A DNA stretch of 64,000 nucleotides from assembly GCA_039033995.1 (NCBI GenBank), contig JBCCBP010000001.1, positions 62,001 to 126,000 of the forward strand, read 5' to 3'. The notes below the pieces were generated by a model, which saw nothing but the letters and a program-made list of their open reading frames with translations, ran no database searches and was not told the DNA's origin. A program made the translations under genes and the position numbers. The DNA comes from CALBPI01 sp039033995 (GTDB lineage Bacteria; Pseudomonadota; Gammaproteobacteria; Steroidobacterales; Woeseiaceae). Position 1 is the stretch's first letter. Each line of letters begins with the position of its first letter. Below are positions 17,958 to 27,052 of the stretch, in pieces.

Positions 17958-18224
17958 TCAACCGCGCGAATCGATGTCAGGTCGCTCGCATAACCAACCG
18001 GCCGATAGGTACTTCAATGCGGGCATGATGATGTAAGTCATCATCATTACGATGACTGCGACCGCCACAGCCGTGAGCAGTAAGCGCGGTGCGCTGAGCG
18101 CCTCGGCCAGCGCTGGTGGTATTAGGTAGACCGGCGCGAGTAGACCTAAGAACGTCAGCAGTGCAAGCTTGTAGCGTTTCGGTTTGCCGCATCGTGTCGC
18201 GTTGTTTTGGTCTGACACACGCAT
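17958..18224 (-). CDS. Small membrane protein resembling the membrane tail of ABM-family monooxygenases
   Basis: An 88-residue protein with two hydrophobic helices (LALLTFLGLLAPVYLIPPAL and LLTAVAVAVIVMMMTYIIMP) and a tail ending SAGWLCERP. The pattern KLALLTFLGL...MTYIIMPAL...GWL resembles the C-terminal membrane extension of some antibiotic-biosynthesis-monooxygenase proteins, but the enzymatic ABM domain is absent. The ATG at 18224 has a GGAG site at the right spacing; the longer frame to 18293 would overlap the upstream gene. The homology is from memory and needs a search. Confidence 0.6.
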   Translation of the reverse strand: MRVSDQNNATRCGKPKRYKLALLTFLGLLAPVYLIPPALAEALSAPRLLLTAVAVAVIVMMMTYIIMPALKYLSAGWLCERPDIDSRG

Positions 18225-18247
18225 CGAATTCTCCGTCGTGGCATCGC

Positions 18248-18871
18248 CTAAGCGGCGGCGCTCGCACGTACTTGGTTGACGAGAATGGACCAATCCATAC
18301 CGAGCGCGCGGTAAACCTCTTCGGCTTCGGGTGCTGCGTTGTCGGCAAGAATCTCAACCATCAAACTGGCACCGTCCGCAACCACGACACCGCTTTGCGA
18401 AAGCCTCGCCATACCCGTTTCTCGTTTCGTACGATCGAACGTGCCGCTTGCATCCACCGCGACATACGCCTCAAAACCCTCTCTGACAGCACGCATGGCC
18501 GGAAACGCGGCGCACACTTCTAATGAAATGCCGGAGAAGATCAACTTGCTGCGCCCGGTCGCTCGTATCGCTGCCTCTACACGCGGGTCGTCCCAGGCGT
18601 TGACCGTCGTTCGATCGATAAACGTGTGGTTGGGCAGCGCGGCTTGTAGCTCGGGGAAAGCAGGTCCCCATAGCGTCTCAGACGACGTGGTGGTTGTGAC
18701 GATCGGCAAGTCCAGTGCCTGAGCTGCGTTTGCCAGGCCGACGATGTTGTGTTTTAGCTCAGCAATCGAGTAGTCGCGTACGCCCGTCATAAGACCGACT
18801 TGTTGATCAACAAAAACGACGGCCGTATTGTCTGCGGTGAGTGGCTCGGGATTATGTACTTGTTTGCTCAT
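18248..18871 (-). CDS. YcaC-like isochorismatase-family hydrolase
   Basis: A cysteine hydrolase of 207 residues. The catalytic Asp22 lies in VVFVDQQVGL and the nucleophile Cys120 in FSGISLEVCAAFPAM. The segment DASGTFDRTKRETGMARLSQ matches the YcaC subgroup closely. The substrate of YcaC is unknown, and this subgroup is distinct from true isochorismatases. The ATG at 18871 has a strong AAGGAGAG site. It follows pirin in the same operon, a common pairing in proteobacteria. Confidence 0.87.
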   Translation of the reverse strand: MSKQVHNPEPLTADNTAVVFVDQQVGLMTGVRDYSIAELKHNIVGLANAAQALDLPIVTTTTSSETLWGPAFPELQAALPNHTFIDRTTVNAWDDPRVEAAIRATGRSKLIFSGISLEVCAAFPAMRAVREGFEAYVAVDASGTFDRTKRETGMARLSQSGVVVADGASLMVEILADNAAPEAEEVYRALGMDWSILVNQVRASAAA

Positions 18872-18921
18872 TGGTCTCTCCTTAGAAAATTGCATGGCAG
18901 GTCGGTTAAGTACCAATTGCG

Positions 18922-19818
18922 CTAAGCAATGGCGCCGAACTCGCCTGCGTTGTAGGCGTTAGTCGCCGTGTTGATTTCCTCGATACTGCCCATCACAAAT
19001 GGGCCTTGTTGGACAAACGGCTCTCGCACCGCTTGCCCAGCAAAAATGACAAACCGGCTGTTTCGTCGGTTATCGCCCATGACATGCACAGAGTCGGATG
19101 CACTACCGCTCGCGTTGTTGATGGCAATCGCTTGACCCGGTTTGAGTCGCGTACGGTGCTGCGCATTGGCGACGTCGATCGCGTTGTCTATCGCATGCAC
19201 CCATGCGTTATGGCCCGCGGGCAGCACATGCCTGAACTCGCCGAGCGCACCGAGTTCACCATCGAGAATCGTCATTGGCAGTCCCGGCGCCTCGGCACCG
19301 ATGACACCATTGGACCGGCCCATGGCGACACGCACGCGATGCGCGTCGGTTTGAATCAGTGGCATATCGCGGCGACGCACCAACAGCGATTCCGGTGCAT
19401 CGAACCGCAGCGCCTGCCCTACATTTACGAACACCTGCAGACCGTGGGTACGCGCTCCCTGCCTTGGCGATTCGTTATGGATTGCGCCACGGCCCGCTTT
19501 CAGCCAATACAAGTCGCCAGGCAACAAATCGAAATCGTTGCCGAGCGAGTCACGGTTGTGAAAGCGCCCTTCACTGTCTTCGAGAATGAGCGAGACTGCC
19601 GATAGTCCCGCGTGCGGATGCGTGCCGAACGTAGGTTCGGTCATGACATAGTGATCGACCAGCACGAGGGGATCCATTGCTGATCCGACGTCTCGAGCGC
19701 GGAAACTCTGCGCGGAAAACCCGTCTCCGATAGCCACCTGCGCGCCATCGATGGCTGCAGGCGTTGCATCTTGGTCCCCGCTAGCGGGATAAGTCTGCTT
19801 GTTCGCTGGCATGTTCAT
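18922..19818 (-). CDS. Pirin-family protein
   Basis: Bicupin protein of 298 residues. The pirin metal site is visible as THPHAGLSAVSLILE, with a further His in GAIHNE and the usual Glu downstream; the C-terminal cupin holds QQGPFVMGSIEEI, a pirin signature. Bacterial pirins can have quercetin dioxygenase activity or act as redox-sensitive regulators. I prefer the ATG at 19818; a TTG at 19830 in frame is possible. First gene of the leftward operon, divergent from a LysR regulator that probably controls it. Confidence 0.9.
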   Translation of the reverse strand: MNMPANKQTYPASGDQDATPAAIDGAQVAIGDGFSAQSFRARDVGSAMDPLVLVDHYVMTEPTFGTHPHAGLSAVSLILEDSEGRFHNRDSLGNDFDLLPGDLYWLKAGRGAIHNESPRQGARTHGLQVFVNVGQALRFDAPESLLVRRRDMPLIQTDAHRVRVAMGRSNGVIGAEAPGLPMTILDGELGALGEFRHVLPAGHNAWVHAIDNAIDVANAQHRTRLKPGQAIAINNASGSASDSVHVMGDNRRNSRFVIFAGQAVREPFVQQGPFVMGSIEEINTATNAYNAGEFGAIA

Positions 19819-19830
19819 GTGATTTCTCAA

Positions 19831-19955
19831 CGACTGTTGTATGACATTGGAGAGAGCTTAAATGCGGAACAATGGGTTTGAGAACCGGGAAAATTTGAAA
19901 TATCTGTTCTAAAAATGGAATAATAAATGAGAGTGACGCAACGCGGGACACGGGA
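19831..19955. promoter_or_regulatory. Divergent promoter region, LysR / pirin operon
   Basis: This 125-base region separates the LysR start from the pirin start and must hold both promoters and the LysR-binding site. It is much more A/T-rich than its surroundings from 19886 to 19930. A TTGAAA at 19895-19900 and a TAATAA at 19921-19926 are promoter-like toward LysR, though the 20-base spacing is long. I cannot pick a single T-N11-A operator with confidence. Confidence 0.4.
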
Positions 19956-20867
19956 TTGCCGAAAACCGACCTCAATGACTACTTCTATTTCGTGCATGTG
20001 GTTGAGAAACGCGGCTTCTCTGCCGCGTCCGAGGCACTCGGTGTGCCGAAGTCACGCTTGAGTCGGCATGTCCGGCAACTCGAGGACAGACTCGATGCGC
20101 AATTGATTCAGCGCACCACACGCCAATTCCACGTCACGGATCTCGGGCAGACTTTCTATGTCCACGCGCGGTCGGTCGTCGACAATATGGAGCAAGCCGA
20201 GAACGCGGTGCAGCGACAACAGAATCAACTGTCAGGCAATGTCACGATTAGTTGTTCTGTCGGCGTTGCGCAGTTCGCTTTGAAGCGGCTGATTGCTCAA
20301 TTCTTGGTCGCCTATCCGCTGGTCTCGGTATCTCAACATGTCACCAATCGTAAGATCGATCTGGTGGCCTCCGGCGTGGATCTGGCGATCCGAGGCCACG
20401 CGACGCAATTGCCCGATTCGTCGCTGATTCAGCGCCCGCTCGCGCATGTCGAATGGCAGCTTTTTGCGGCCAACGACTACGAACACGATCATGGCATATT
20501 GGTGGGCCCTTCCGATATCGATCCGCAACAAACACTGGCGTTGGGCTGGCAAGCCCCACAAGGCCAATGGCGGCTGCAGCACGTATCGGGCGAGCAGCAA
20601 ATAGTGGACATCCTGCCGCGACTGAAAAGCGATGATATGTCGACACTGAAATCCGCGGCCGCCGCGGGCACCGGTGTCGTCGCTTTGCCAGCTTATACTT
20701 GCCGCGACGACCTCGCGCGTGGTCGGTTGCGACGTGTGCTGCCGGACTGGCACGCCGGCAACGCACAACTGAGTCTGGTGTCTTCGACGCGAAAAACCAA
20801 GCCGCAAGCGGTTTCTGCTTTGCAGTCCTTTCTCGTGGAAAAGTTTGCGGATACGGTAGTCGCGTGA
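19956..20867 (+). CDS. LysR-family transcriptional regulator
   Basis: A 303-residue LTTR. The N-terminal winged HTH reads FSAASEALGVPKSRLSRHVRQLEDRL, and the substrate-binding domain carries GVDLAIRGHATQLPDSSLIQR, typical of the CrgA/AaeR-like subgroup. It begins with TTG at 19956 (no ATG nearby). Divergent from the pirin/YcaC/NmrA operon, so it most likely regulates that operon and itself. The ligand is unknown. Confidence 0.9.
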   Translation: MPKTDLNDYFYFVHVVEKRGFSAASEALGVPKSRLSRHVRQLEDRLDAQLIQRTTRQFHVTDLGQTFYVHARSVVDNMEQAENAVQRQQNQLSGNVTISCSVGVAQFALKRLIAQFLVAYPLVSVSQHVTNRKIDLVASGVDLAIRGHATQLPDSSLIQRPLAHVEWQLFAANDYEHDHGILVGPSDIDPQQTLALGWQAPQGQWRLQHVSGEQQIVDILPRLKSDDMSTLKSAAAAGTGVVALPAYTCRDDLARGRLRRVLPDWHAGNAQLSLVSSTRKTKPQAVSALQSFLVEKFADTVVA

Positions 20868-21215
20868 TTCGAACGGTGTGGGCATGCAAGTGACTAGCGC
20901 GGAATAGCGATACATCGGCTAGCACTCGCAATCGACGGTCAAACCGGATGTGATACCGGCTCTGTCAGTCGTTGGACGATGCGTTCGGAAAAATCGCAAA
21001 CTGTTGAGGTCTATGCTCGAGCAACACTTGCTGAAGCCCGCTGGTTCTGCATCAAGAAAGGCTGTTGTAGTGACATTCCCAATGTCCCATGCTGCGTGCC
21101 ACTTGTAGCAAAGTGGTATACATTCGGAAGGGCGACTAGCAACGAAAGCACACAACCGCGTCGTTGCGGACGCGACCTTCCTATTAAGTATCTCCCTTTT
21201 AGAAAAGACTGGTTC
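20868..21215. other. 348-base gap without a recognised gene
   Basis: An open frame continuous with the following Crp-like gene runs through most of this stretch, but its translation is Cys-rich and unlike any cNMP-binding protein N-terminus. I see no tRNA, terminator or clear promoter in it. Confidence 0.4.
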
Positions 21216-21836
21216 GTGAATTCAAACTCGGCAGATTTTGGCGCTACTGACGACGCAATGTTGGACTGTTTGCAGCGGGACTTTCTTCGCTTCGACATTC
21301 GAGTGACCGATACCGTATGGGATCAGTTCCGAAATGGATTGGATTTCGCGCGCTTTGAGCGCGACACGGTCATCGAATCCGCCACAGAAATAGCAGGTCG
21401 CTGGTTGTTTGTCTGTAGCGGCATCGTCGCATCGCGACAGACGCACACGGATGGTGAGATCTCGATTGCTCGATTCTTTGAGCGTGGTCAGATGTGTGCC
21501 AATCTAACGAGCGTTTGGGCGCAAAGTTATTCGGCGGATGATCTACTAGCGATGACGGCAGTAGAAGCGCTCGTGATTCCTGATTCGCTCTTTCGCGACG
21601 AGTTAATAAATGGCGAAGATTTCGGTCGTTACTTCCGTCACAAAGCGATGGAAACGCTTTGCTTTGACAAGGAAATCATGTCGGCCAAAACGAGAATAGA
21701 TACCGAGACTCGGTATCGATTCCTGGAACAGCACTATGCCTCCGTTTTGGAGAATGTTCGTCAACGCGACATCGCTGCGTTCATCGGAATTACGCCGCAA
21801 GGACTCAGCCGGTTTAAACGCCACCGCCATAAGTAA
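21216..21836 (+). CDS. Small Crp/Fnr-family regulator (cNMP-binding-like)
   Basis: From the GTG at 21216 the protein has 206 residues, the size of short Crp-like regulators. The N-terminal part is the cyclic-nucleotide-binding-like barrel (GRWLFVCSGIVASRQ, then FFERGQMC). The C-terminal segment RYRFLEQHYASVLENVRQRDIA-AFIGITPQGLSRFKR is the short HTH of this subgroup, common in Bacteroidota and scattered in proteobacteria. The conserved Arg-Ser phosphate-binding motif of true Crp is not evident, so cAMP binding is doubtful. Precedes the CocE-type hydrolase by 71 bases and may regulate it. Confidence 0.72.
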   Translation: MNSNSADFGATDDAMLDCLQRDFLRFDIRVTDTVWDQFRNGLDFARFERDTVIESATEIAGRWLFVCSGIVASRQTHTDGEISIARFFERGQMCANLTSVWAQSYSADDLLAMTAVEALVIPDSLFRDELINGEDFGRYFRHKAMETLCFDKEIMSAKTRIDTETRYRFLEQHYASVLENVRQRDIAAFIGITPQGLSRFKRHRHK

Positions 21837-21907
21837 GTTAACCCGTGTTAAGTCCGTAAGTACTGCCATCCAGTACTCTGTCCCCAGGCAAGTTTTAGGA
21901 CAGAGCA

Positions 21908-23665
21908 ATGTCAGGGACGCTGGACACACTAATGGCTGCTTGGCCAATGCTTTGGCGCGCGATACGGAGTGGTCAACTATTCCGGCCGCAGTGTGATCTA
22001 TATCCGTCCGACGAGTCGATTGTTGCTGAATATGATGTGCGGATACCAATGCCGCAGGGGCACTACCTAACGGCGAACGTGTTCCGGCCAGGGAATTCCG
22101 GCTCGAGCCCAAACCCCACGGTGATGTGCGCCCACCCCTACGATAATCGAAAAATCCCGGCGCTTAAAAATACGCCATTCGGCGGACCTCCGGCCCAATA
22201 CAGGCTGATTCCTCAGGCGGGGGGGCATCCCCGCTTTTCAACGTTGACCAGTTGGGAGTCGCCGGATCCTGGGTTTTGGGCGTCGGCAGGATACAACGTC
22301 GTGAACCTCAATCTTCCAGGCTTCGCCAATAGTGGTGGGACGCCAACGATCTTCTCTGAGGATCAAGGGCAGAGCTTTAGAGAAGCCATCCAATGGGTTT
22401 CTGAGCAGCCTTGGTCTGACGGAAATATCGGTCTATGCGGTGTCAGTTTTTTATGCATAAGCCAATACTTTGCAGCGGCAGTCCCCAGCGGACAGACTCT
22501 ACCCGACGCTTTGAAATGCATGATTCCCTGGGAGGGCGTGTCCGATCTCTACCATGATTTGGTTTGTCGTGGTGGTGTCGCGGACACCGGCTTCCTCAAT
22601 TTCTGGTGGCATACGGAAGTGAAGGAATGTATCAACACACCTATCGAAGCTTATCTCGACGCAGAGGAAGCAATCCCCCCTGAACTTCTTGATCGCCATC
22701 CTTTCTATGATCACTTTTGGCAGTCCAAGGTGCCGGCGTTAGACCACATTACAATCCCGATGCTGGTCGGTGCGTCATTCTCCGATCACGAACTGCATAC
22801 GACAGGTACATTCCGTGCATATGAGAAAGCGAGCAGCAACAAGAAGTGGTTGTATACGCATCGCAACGGTAAATGGTCCGAGTTTTATCACCCGGAATGC
22901 CTCGCGTTGCAACGCCGCTTCATGGATCATTTTCTGAAAGGCATAGAGAACGAATTCGCCGACTCGCCTTACGTTCGGCTTGAAGTTCGCACCGACCGCG
23001 ACACGATCAAGGAAGTACGCAAGGAGAGTTCTTGGCCGCTACCACAAACGCAGTACCAGTCGTACTTTTTGGCCGATAACGAACTCACGTTATCCGCTCG
23101 ATCGAACGAGGCCGTATTGTCTTACCCCGCGGATTCCGGTCAAGCCTCGTTCGACCGGTTTTTTGACGCTGATACGGAGTTGTCAGGCTATATGATGGCA
23201 AAGATTTGGATCGAGGTTCGTCCAACTTCCATTCATACAGGGATTCCGGACGATGCCATTGTTTGCTGCTACGTCGAGAAGTTGGACAAGTACGGGAACC
23301 CCCTGCGTTTCAATGGTTCTGTCGGATCTCAAACAGACGTGCTGACACGTGGATATTGTCGTGCTTCTCGACGCGCTTTGGATCCGAGCTTATCAACGCC
23401 GTGGCTGCCAGTTATCACTGGGGATCGACACCAACCGTTGAACCCAGGTGATATCGTCCCGTTGCATATCGCGCTCTGCCCGAGCAGCACCTACTTTGAG
23501 GCAGGCGAAGGACTGCGACTGACGCTAAGCACAAACGACACGGTGCACGCACCGATCTTCAATAAAGTCACCCATGACAACATCGGTCGCCACGTCATCC
23601 ACTTCGGTGGGCAGTTCGACTCCTACCTTTTGGTGCCACGAATTCCTGCAGTTGACCTCAGCTAA
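21908..23665 (+). CDS. CocE/NonD-family hydrolase (X-Pro dipeptidyl-peptidase-like)
   Basis: A 585-residue serine hydrolase. The N-terminal alpha/beta-hydrolase domain contains the nucleophile elbow GLCGVSFLC, the acid Asp in GASFSDHELHTTG and the His in THRNGKWSEFYHPE. The C-terminal jelly-roll domain (X-Pro dipeptidyl-peptidase C-terminal type) follows, ending near LLVPRIPAV. Family members cleave esters, acylated amino compounds or N-terminal X-Pro peptides. No signal peptide is visible. The ATG at 21908 has an AGGACAGAG site. Confidence 0.88.
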   Translation: MSGTLDTLMAAWPMLWRAIRSGQLFRPQCDLYPSDESIVAEYDVRIPMPQGHYLTANVFRPGNSGSSPNPTVMCAHPYDNRKIPALKNTPFGGPPAQYRLIPQAGGHPRFSTLTSWESPDPGFWASAGYNVVNLNLPGFANSGGTPTIFSEDQGQSFREAIQWVSEQPWSDGNIGLCGVSFLCISQYFAAAVPSGQTLPDALKCMIPWEGVSDLYHDLVCRGGVADTGFLNFWWHTEVKECINTPIEAYLDAEEAIPPELLDRHPFYDHFWQSKVPALDHITIPMLVGASFSDHELHTTGTFRAYEKASSNKKWLYTHRNGKWSEFYHPECLALQRRFMDHFLKGIENEFADSPYVRLEVRTDRDTIKEVRKESSWPLPQTQYQSYFLADNELTLSARSNEAVLSYPADSGQASFDRFFDADTELSGYMMAKIWIEVRPTSIHTGIPDDAIVCCYVEKLDKYGNPLRFNGSVGSQTDVLTRGYCRASRRALDPSLSTPWLPVITGDRHQPLNPGDIVPLHIALCPSSTYFEAGEGLRLTLSTNDTVHAPIFNKVTHDNIGRHVIHFGGQFDSYLLVPRIPAVDLS

Positions 23666-23946
23666 ACGGACGTTCCACGTTCGACTGCCTACACTTGCAG
23701 AGTTGAGACGCGTCAAGAAGTAGGGTTACCCAACCACGTAGATCTTGTAGCAGCAGTACTGTGCAACAGAAGTCGCGCAACACAGTAGCGTTGCTTATTG
23801 CTAATGACACATTTAGATAGTGAGTCCGTGCCGCTCATACTCGAAACGACACCATTCACACAATCGACCCTCCCCGACTGAGCAATTGGTCCTAGATTTG
23901 ACCTCACATGAACAAGGGCCACTCGGTCCAATTGAGGGAATCGACA

Positions 23947-24852
23947 ATGAATAGACTACTAGTCAGGTGCCTGGCCCCAATAGCGCTGGTCGGCGCTATC
24001 GGCGCTCAGGCGGATCAACCAAGCATCGTATCTGCTGGATATGGTGACCCGATACTACCGGCGATAGCCAACTTTGCATTCTGCCGTGGCAACGCCGCCT
24101 CCGTCGGACTCGGCGGGCTGCCCGTCGTCATCAGTGAACCTGTCGATACGATGGGTGGCTATATGGGTGACGCGAATGGTCTCGATCCGAATGCGTTTCA
24201 GGTCACAGTGGGCGCAGAGGGGCGCCAAGTACGCCCTGTGTGTGCGACGTTGGCGCCCGCGGTTGACTCTAACGAGCGCAGAACTATTCTTTTGATCGGA
24301 GATTTTGGCATCGGTGGCAACAACGGTCCGACCGCCGTAAACATCGTCGGTAACGTGATGACCACTGAAGGCTCAAACCTCAGCGGTGCATCATTCGCTG
24401 AGGTCGCCGGGGTCAATGGTGGTCCCAGCCTAGTGATTGCCGAGTCATTCAATCCGCCACAAACCAATACATCGCAACTCGGTGATGGCACTCGCCTGCG
24501 ATTCTGTCCGACAGATGGGACGGCCCAGATCGTCAAGCTAACCTTCTCCGGTGGAGTGACCGGGCCGCTCGGCGCACGGTTGCGGGATGACGACGCAGCG
24601 ATGGCTGCCATCGAGATTCTGGCTATTGGCGCGAATGGTGAACGAAGCGTACTTCATCCATTTGCTTTGCGCGACGACGACAACGACAACCATCTTGATG
24701 CTTGTTTGGGTGCTGATGCGGTCGGCATGCGACTCGTACGTGCCCAAGTCGATAGTCATCACTTCTATGCGCCACAGAACGTACCCAACCCTGCAGCAAC
24801 AGTCCGCATCGAACCAAATAGTGCACCACAGACCACGAGGGTCTCGCCATGA
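23947..24852 (+). CDS. Exported protein of unknown function
   Basis: A 301-residue protein with a signal peptide (MNRLLVRCLAPIALVGAIGA, cut after AQA). The mature part is rich in Gly, Asp and Asn with several Cys residues (NFAFCRGNAASVGLGG; RPVCATLAPAV; CPTDG), suggesting disulfide-bonded beta structure. I do not recognise the family. ATG 23947 is preceded by GAGGGA. It overlaps the next gene by 4 bases (ATGA at 24849), so it is translationally coupled to the pectinacetylesterase-like lipoprotein and probably works with it in the envelope. Confidence 0.75.
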   Translation: MNRLLVRCLAPIALVGAIGAQADQPSIVSAGYGDPILPAIANFAFCRGNAASVGLGGLPVVISEPVDTMGGYMGDANGLDPNAFQVTVGAEGRQVRPVCATLAPAVDSNERRTILLIGDFGIGGNNGPTAVNIVGNVMTTEGSNLSGASFAEVAGVNGGPSLVIAESFNPPQTNTSQLGDGTRLRFCPTDGTAQIVKLTFSGGVTGPLGARLRDDDAAMAAIEILAIGANGERSVLHPFALRDDDNDNHLDACLGADAVGMRLVRAQVDSHHFYAPQNVPNPAATVRIEPNSAPQTTRVSP

Positions 24853-26000
24853 TTATTTTCTTCGACAACCTGCTCGGTCGTGGTACGGCCGCGGCAGCGC
24901 TATTGTTACTGTTGACAGCATGCAGCTCTGGTAATAACGACGCTCCCGCAGATATCGCTGCACCGCCGGCCGACACACCGCCGATGACAGCCAGCGACGC
25001 GTTCGAGGAGTTGTATGGCCAAGGCATCGATCGCTACCTGGGCGTGTTTGCGCCGATGACAACGGAGCAACCAGCAACCGGTGTCACCACATACACATTT
25101 GATGGCAGTAGCGGTGGCCCCATGTGTTTCACGGGCAATACATTCGGAATGTCGACGCGTGACGGTACCGGATCCGAATTGATGATCTTTCTACAAGGCG
25201 GTGGCGTTTGCTCGCCCAATGGTTGCGAAGCGGTTGAGGCGGCGGAGCCATTGGTGCCACCAAACTTCGGAATCTTGAGTGCGCTGGATGCTAGCAATCC
25301 AACCAGCGATTTCAACGTCGCCTATCTACCTTATTGTGACGGGTCACTCTGGATGGGTGACCGCGAGGTTGATTCGGATGGCGACGGCAGCAGCGATCGC
25401 TTCTTTCGGGGCGTACAAAACCTGTCGGCCTCGTTAGATGTTATTGTGCGGGCTTATCCTGCACCGAGTAAAATTTTGCTGACCGGAAACAGCGCGGGCG
25501 GCTTCGGAACGCATCCAGCGCTGCCTTTAGTCAGAAAGCTCTATCCTGATGTTCCGATCGATCTCGTGAATGATTCCGGCGTTGGGATCAGTCGTGAAGG
25601 TGCGCAAGACATCCTCAACGACTATTGGAACGCCTGGCATTTCTATCCGGGAAGCTGCGAGACTTGTATTGGCGACGACGGAAACCTGACGGACTATCAT
25701 CGATACCAGCTCGCCGAGGATGCCAACATGCGGATGGGTTTCATCAGTACCAAACGGGACGCGGTGGTCACAGTCGATAGTGGGTCACTGGACCAGGATA
25801 CGTTTGAGCGCGAATTACTGGCAGCCATTGCAGAATTGAATGAGGCTTATCCGAATCGCTTTCAGAGTCTGATTGCGGACGGTGAAGGACACACGTTTCT
25901 GATTCGTAACTTTGACCAGGCTATTGCTGGCATCACTGTCAGGCAGTGGATGGCTGATATGCTGAGTCAAAGTGACAACTGGATTTCGCGCAGCGATTGA
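24849..26000 (+). CDS. Pectinacetylesterase-like lipoprotein
   Basis: A 383-residue lipoprotein: hydrophobic stretch AAAALLLLLTAC with lipobox LTAC. The oxyanion-hole segment is LMIFLQGGGVCSPNGCE, the nucleophile elbow LLTGNSAGGFG contains Ser215, and the His is in ADGEGHTFLIR, which together fit the pectinacetylesterase / Notum-type serine hydrolase family. Notum removes palmitoleate and plant enzymes remove acetyl from pectin; the bacterial substrate is unknown. Overlaps its upstream neighbour by ATGA and the downstream kinase by TTGA. Confidence 0.82.
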   Translation: MIIFFDNLLGRGTAAAALLLLLTACSSGNNDAPADIAAPPADTPPMTASDAFEELYGQGIDRYLGVFAPMTTEQPATGVTTYTFDGSSGGPMCFTGNTFGMSTRDGTGSELMIFLQGGGVCSPNGCEAVEAAEPLVPPNFGILSALDASNPTSDFNVAYLPYCDGSLWMGDREVDSDGDGSSDRFFRGVQNLSASLDVIVRAYPAPSKILLTGNSAGGFGTHPALPLVRKLYPDVPIDLVNDSGVGISREGAQDILNDYWNAWHFYPGSCETCIGDDGNLTDYHRYQLAEDANMRMGFISTKRDAVVTVDSGSLDQDTFERELLAAIAELNEAYPNRFQSLIADGEGHTFLIRNFDQAIAGITVRQWMADMLSQSDNWISRSD

Positions 26001-27052
26001 ATCTCGAAGTGTTCCCCGCTATTACAACCCGTTTCACGCGTCGGCAACTCCAGGCGATCGTATTTCTACTGGTGTTGCCGGCCGCAAACTGGCTATTCGT
26101 TGTTTCGACGCTCTACGATATGGGCATCGGAACAACATCGATCGCTGCTCGTGCTGCGATTCGGCTCTGGTTGTTGTTCGGGTTTGCCTATCTGGCACTG
26201 CGTCTTGTTCAGTGGTTTTTTCCCTGGGCGCTAGATCCCGATCAATTCTGGCGTCAGCTTATGACGCATGTAGTTGTGGTGATGAGTATCAGTCTGCTTC
26301 TCGGATTGTCCGCTACGGCTCCGACCGCGTTGACCGACATGACAAACCTTGTCATGCCGCGTGTTTTTTTGGGCATGGAAATTGTCATCTACCTTGCAGT
26401 GCTATGGATGTTACGACAGCAGGAAATTCGTTTCGCCACAGCCAATCGTCTCAAGGAAGCGCAACTTCGTGTGCTGAAGTCTCAGAGCAACCCGCACTTC
26501 CTGTTCAATACCCTGAACCTGATTTCTGCAGAGATTTCATCGGATCCCGTTGCCGCAAAAGAAACCGTCTTTGATCTCGCTGACCTACTTCGCTGTAGTT
26601 TGAAGCTAGCTGAGCAGCCTGTCGTGACGCTCGATGAGGAGATGCGACTAGTCTCACTCTATTTGACGCTACAGCAACGTCGATTCAAGAACCGATTAGA
26701 CTTCACAATCGATATAGACCCCAAGACACGGCGTCTGCTTGTACCTGCGTTACTTCTGCAACCTGTGATCGAGAACACCATCAAGTGGGCTGTCGCGCCT
26801 TATCCGAGCAAGGCGGCGATTGAGATCCGAACTTCCATCTCAGGGTCGGATTGGTCGATTACTATCAGCGACAGCGGCCCGCCCTTTGAGGTCAAAGATA
26901 TCAATGAGGGAGACGGGTTTCGAATTCTTCGCGAGACCCTGGACCTTCAGTATGGCAGGCGATACACGCTAAGCCTAGAATCCACGCCCAATGGTGGAGA
27001 ATTCAGGCTGAGGCTTCCGCTTGAACAGGTAGCACAAGGGACAAACGTATGA
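25997..27052 (+). CDS. LytS/YehU-type sensor histidine kinase
   Basis: A membrane kinase of 351 residues. The N-terminal 140 residues hold about four membrane helices with little extracytoplasmic sequence. The His_kinase domain follows, with phospho-acceptor His167 in SQSNPHFLFNTLNLI. The N-box of the ATPase domain is LLLQPVIENTIKWAV and the G1 box is ISDSGPPFE. It starts with TTG inside the preceding stop and overlaps the response-regulator gene by ATGA, so sensor and regulator are a cognate pair. Confidence 0.9.
   Translation: MNLEVFPAITTRFTRRQLQAIVFLLVLPAANWLFVVSTLYDMGIGTTSIAARAAIRLWLLFGFAYLALRLVQWFFPWALDPDQFWRQLMTHVVVVMSISLLLGLSATAPTALTDMTNLVMPRVFLGMEIVIYLAVLWMLRQQEIRFATANRLKEAQLRVLKSQSNPHFLFNTLNLISAEISSDPVAAKETVFDLADLLRCSLKLAEQPVVTLDEEMRLVSLYLTLQQRRFKNRLDFTIDIDPKTRRLLVPALLLQPVIENTIKWAVAPYPSKAAIEIRTSISGSDWSITISDSGPPFEVKDINEGDGFRILRETLDLQYGRRYTLSLESTPNGGEFRLRLPLEQVAQGTNV

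Noticed and set aside
20232..20915. A 227-codon minus-strand frame opposite the LysR gene
   Set aside because: Overlaps the LysR effector domain fully and has no recognisable features.
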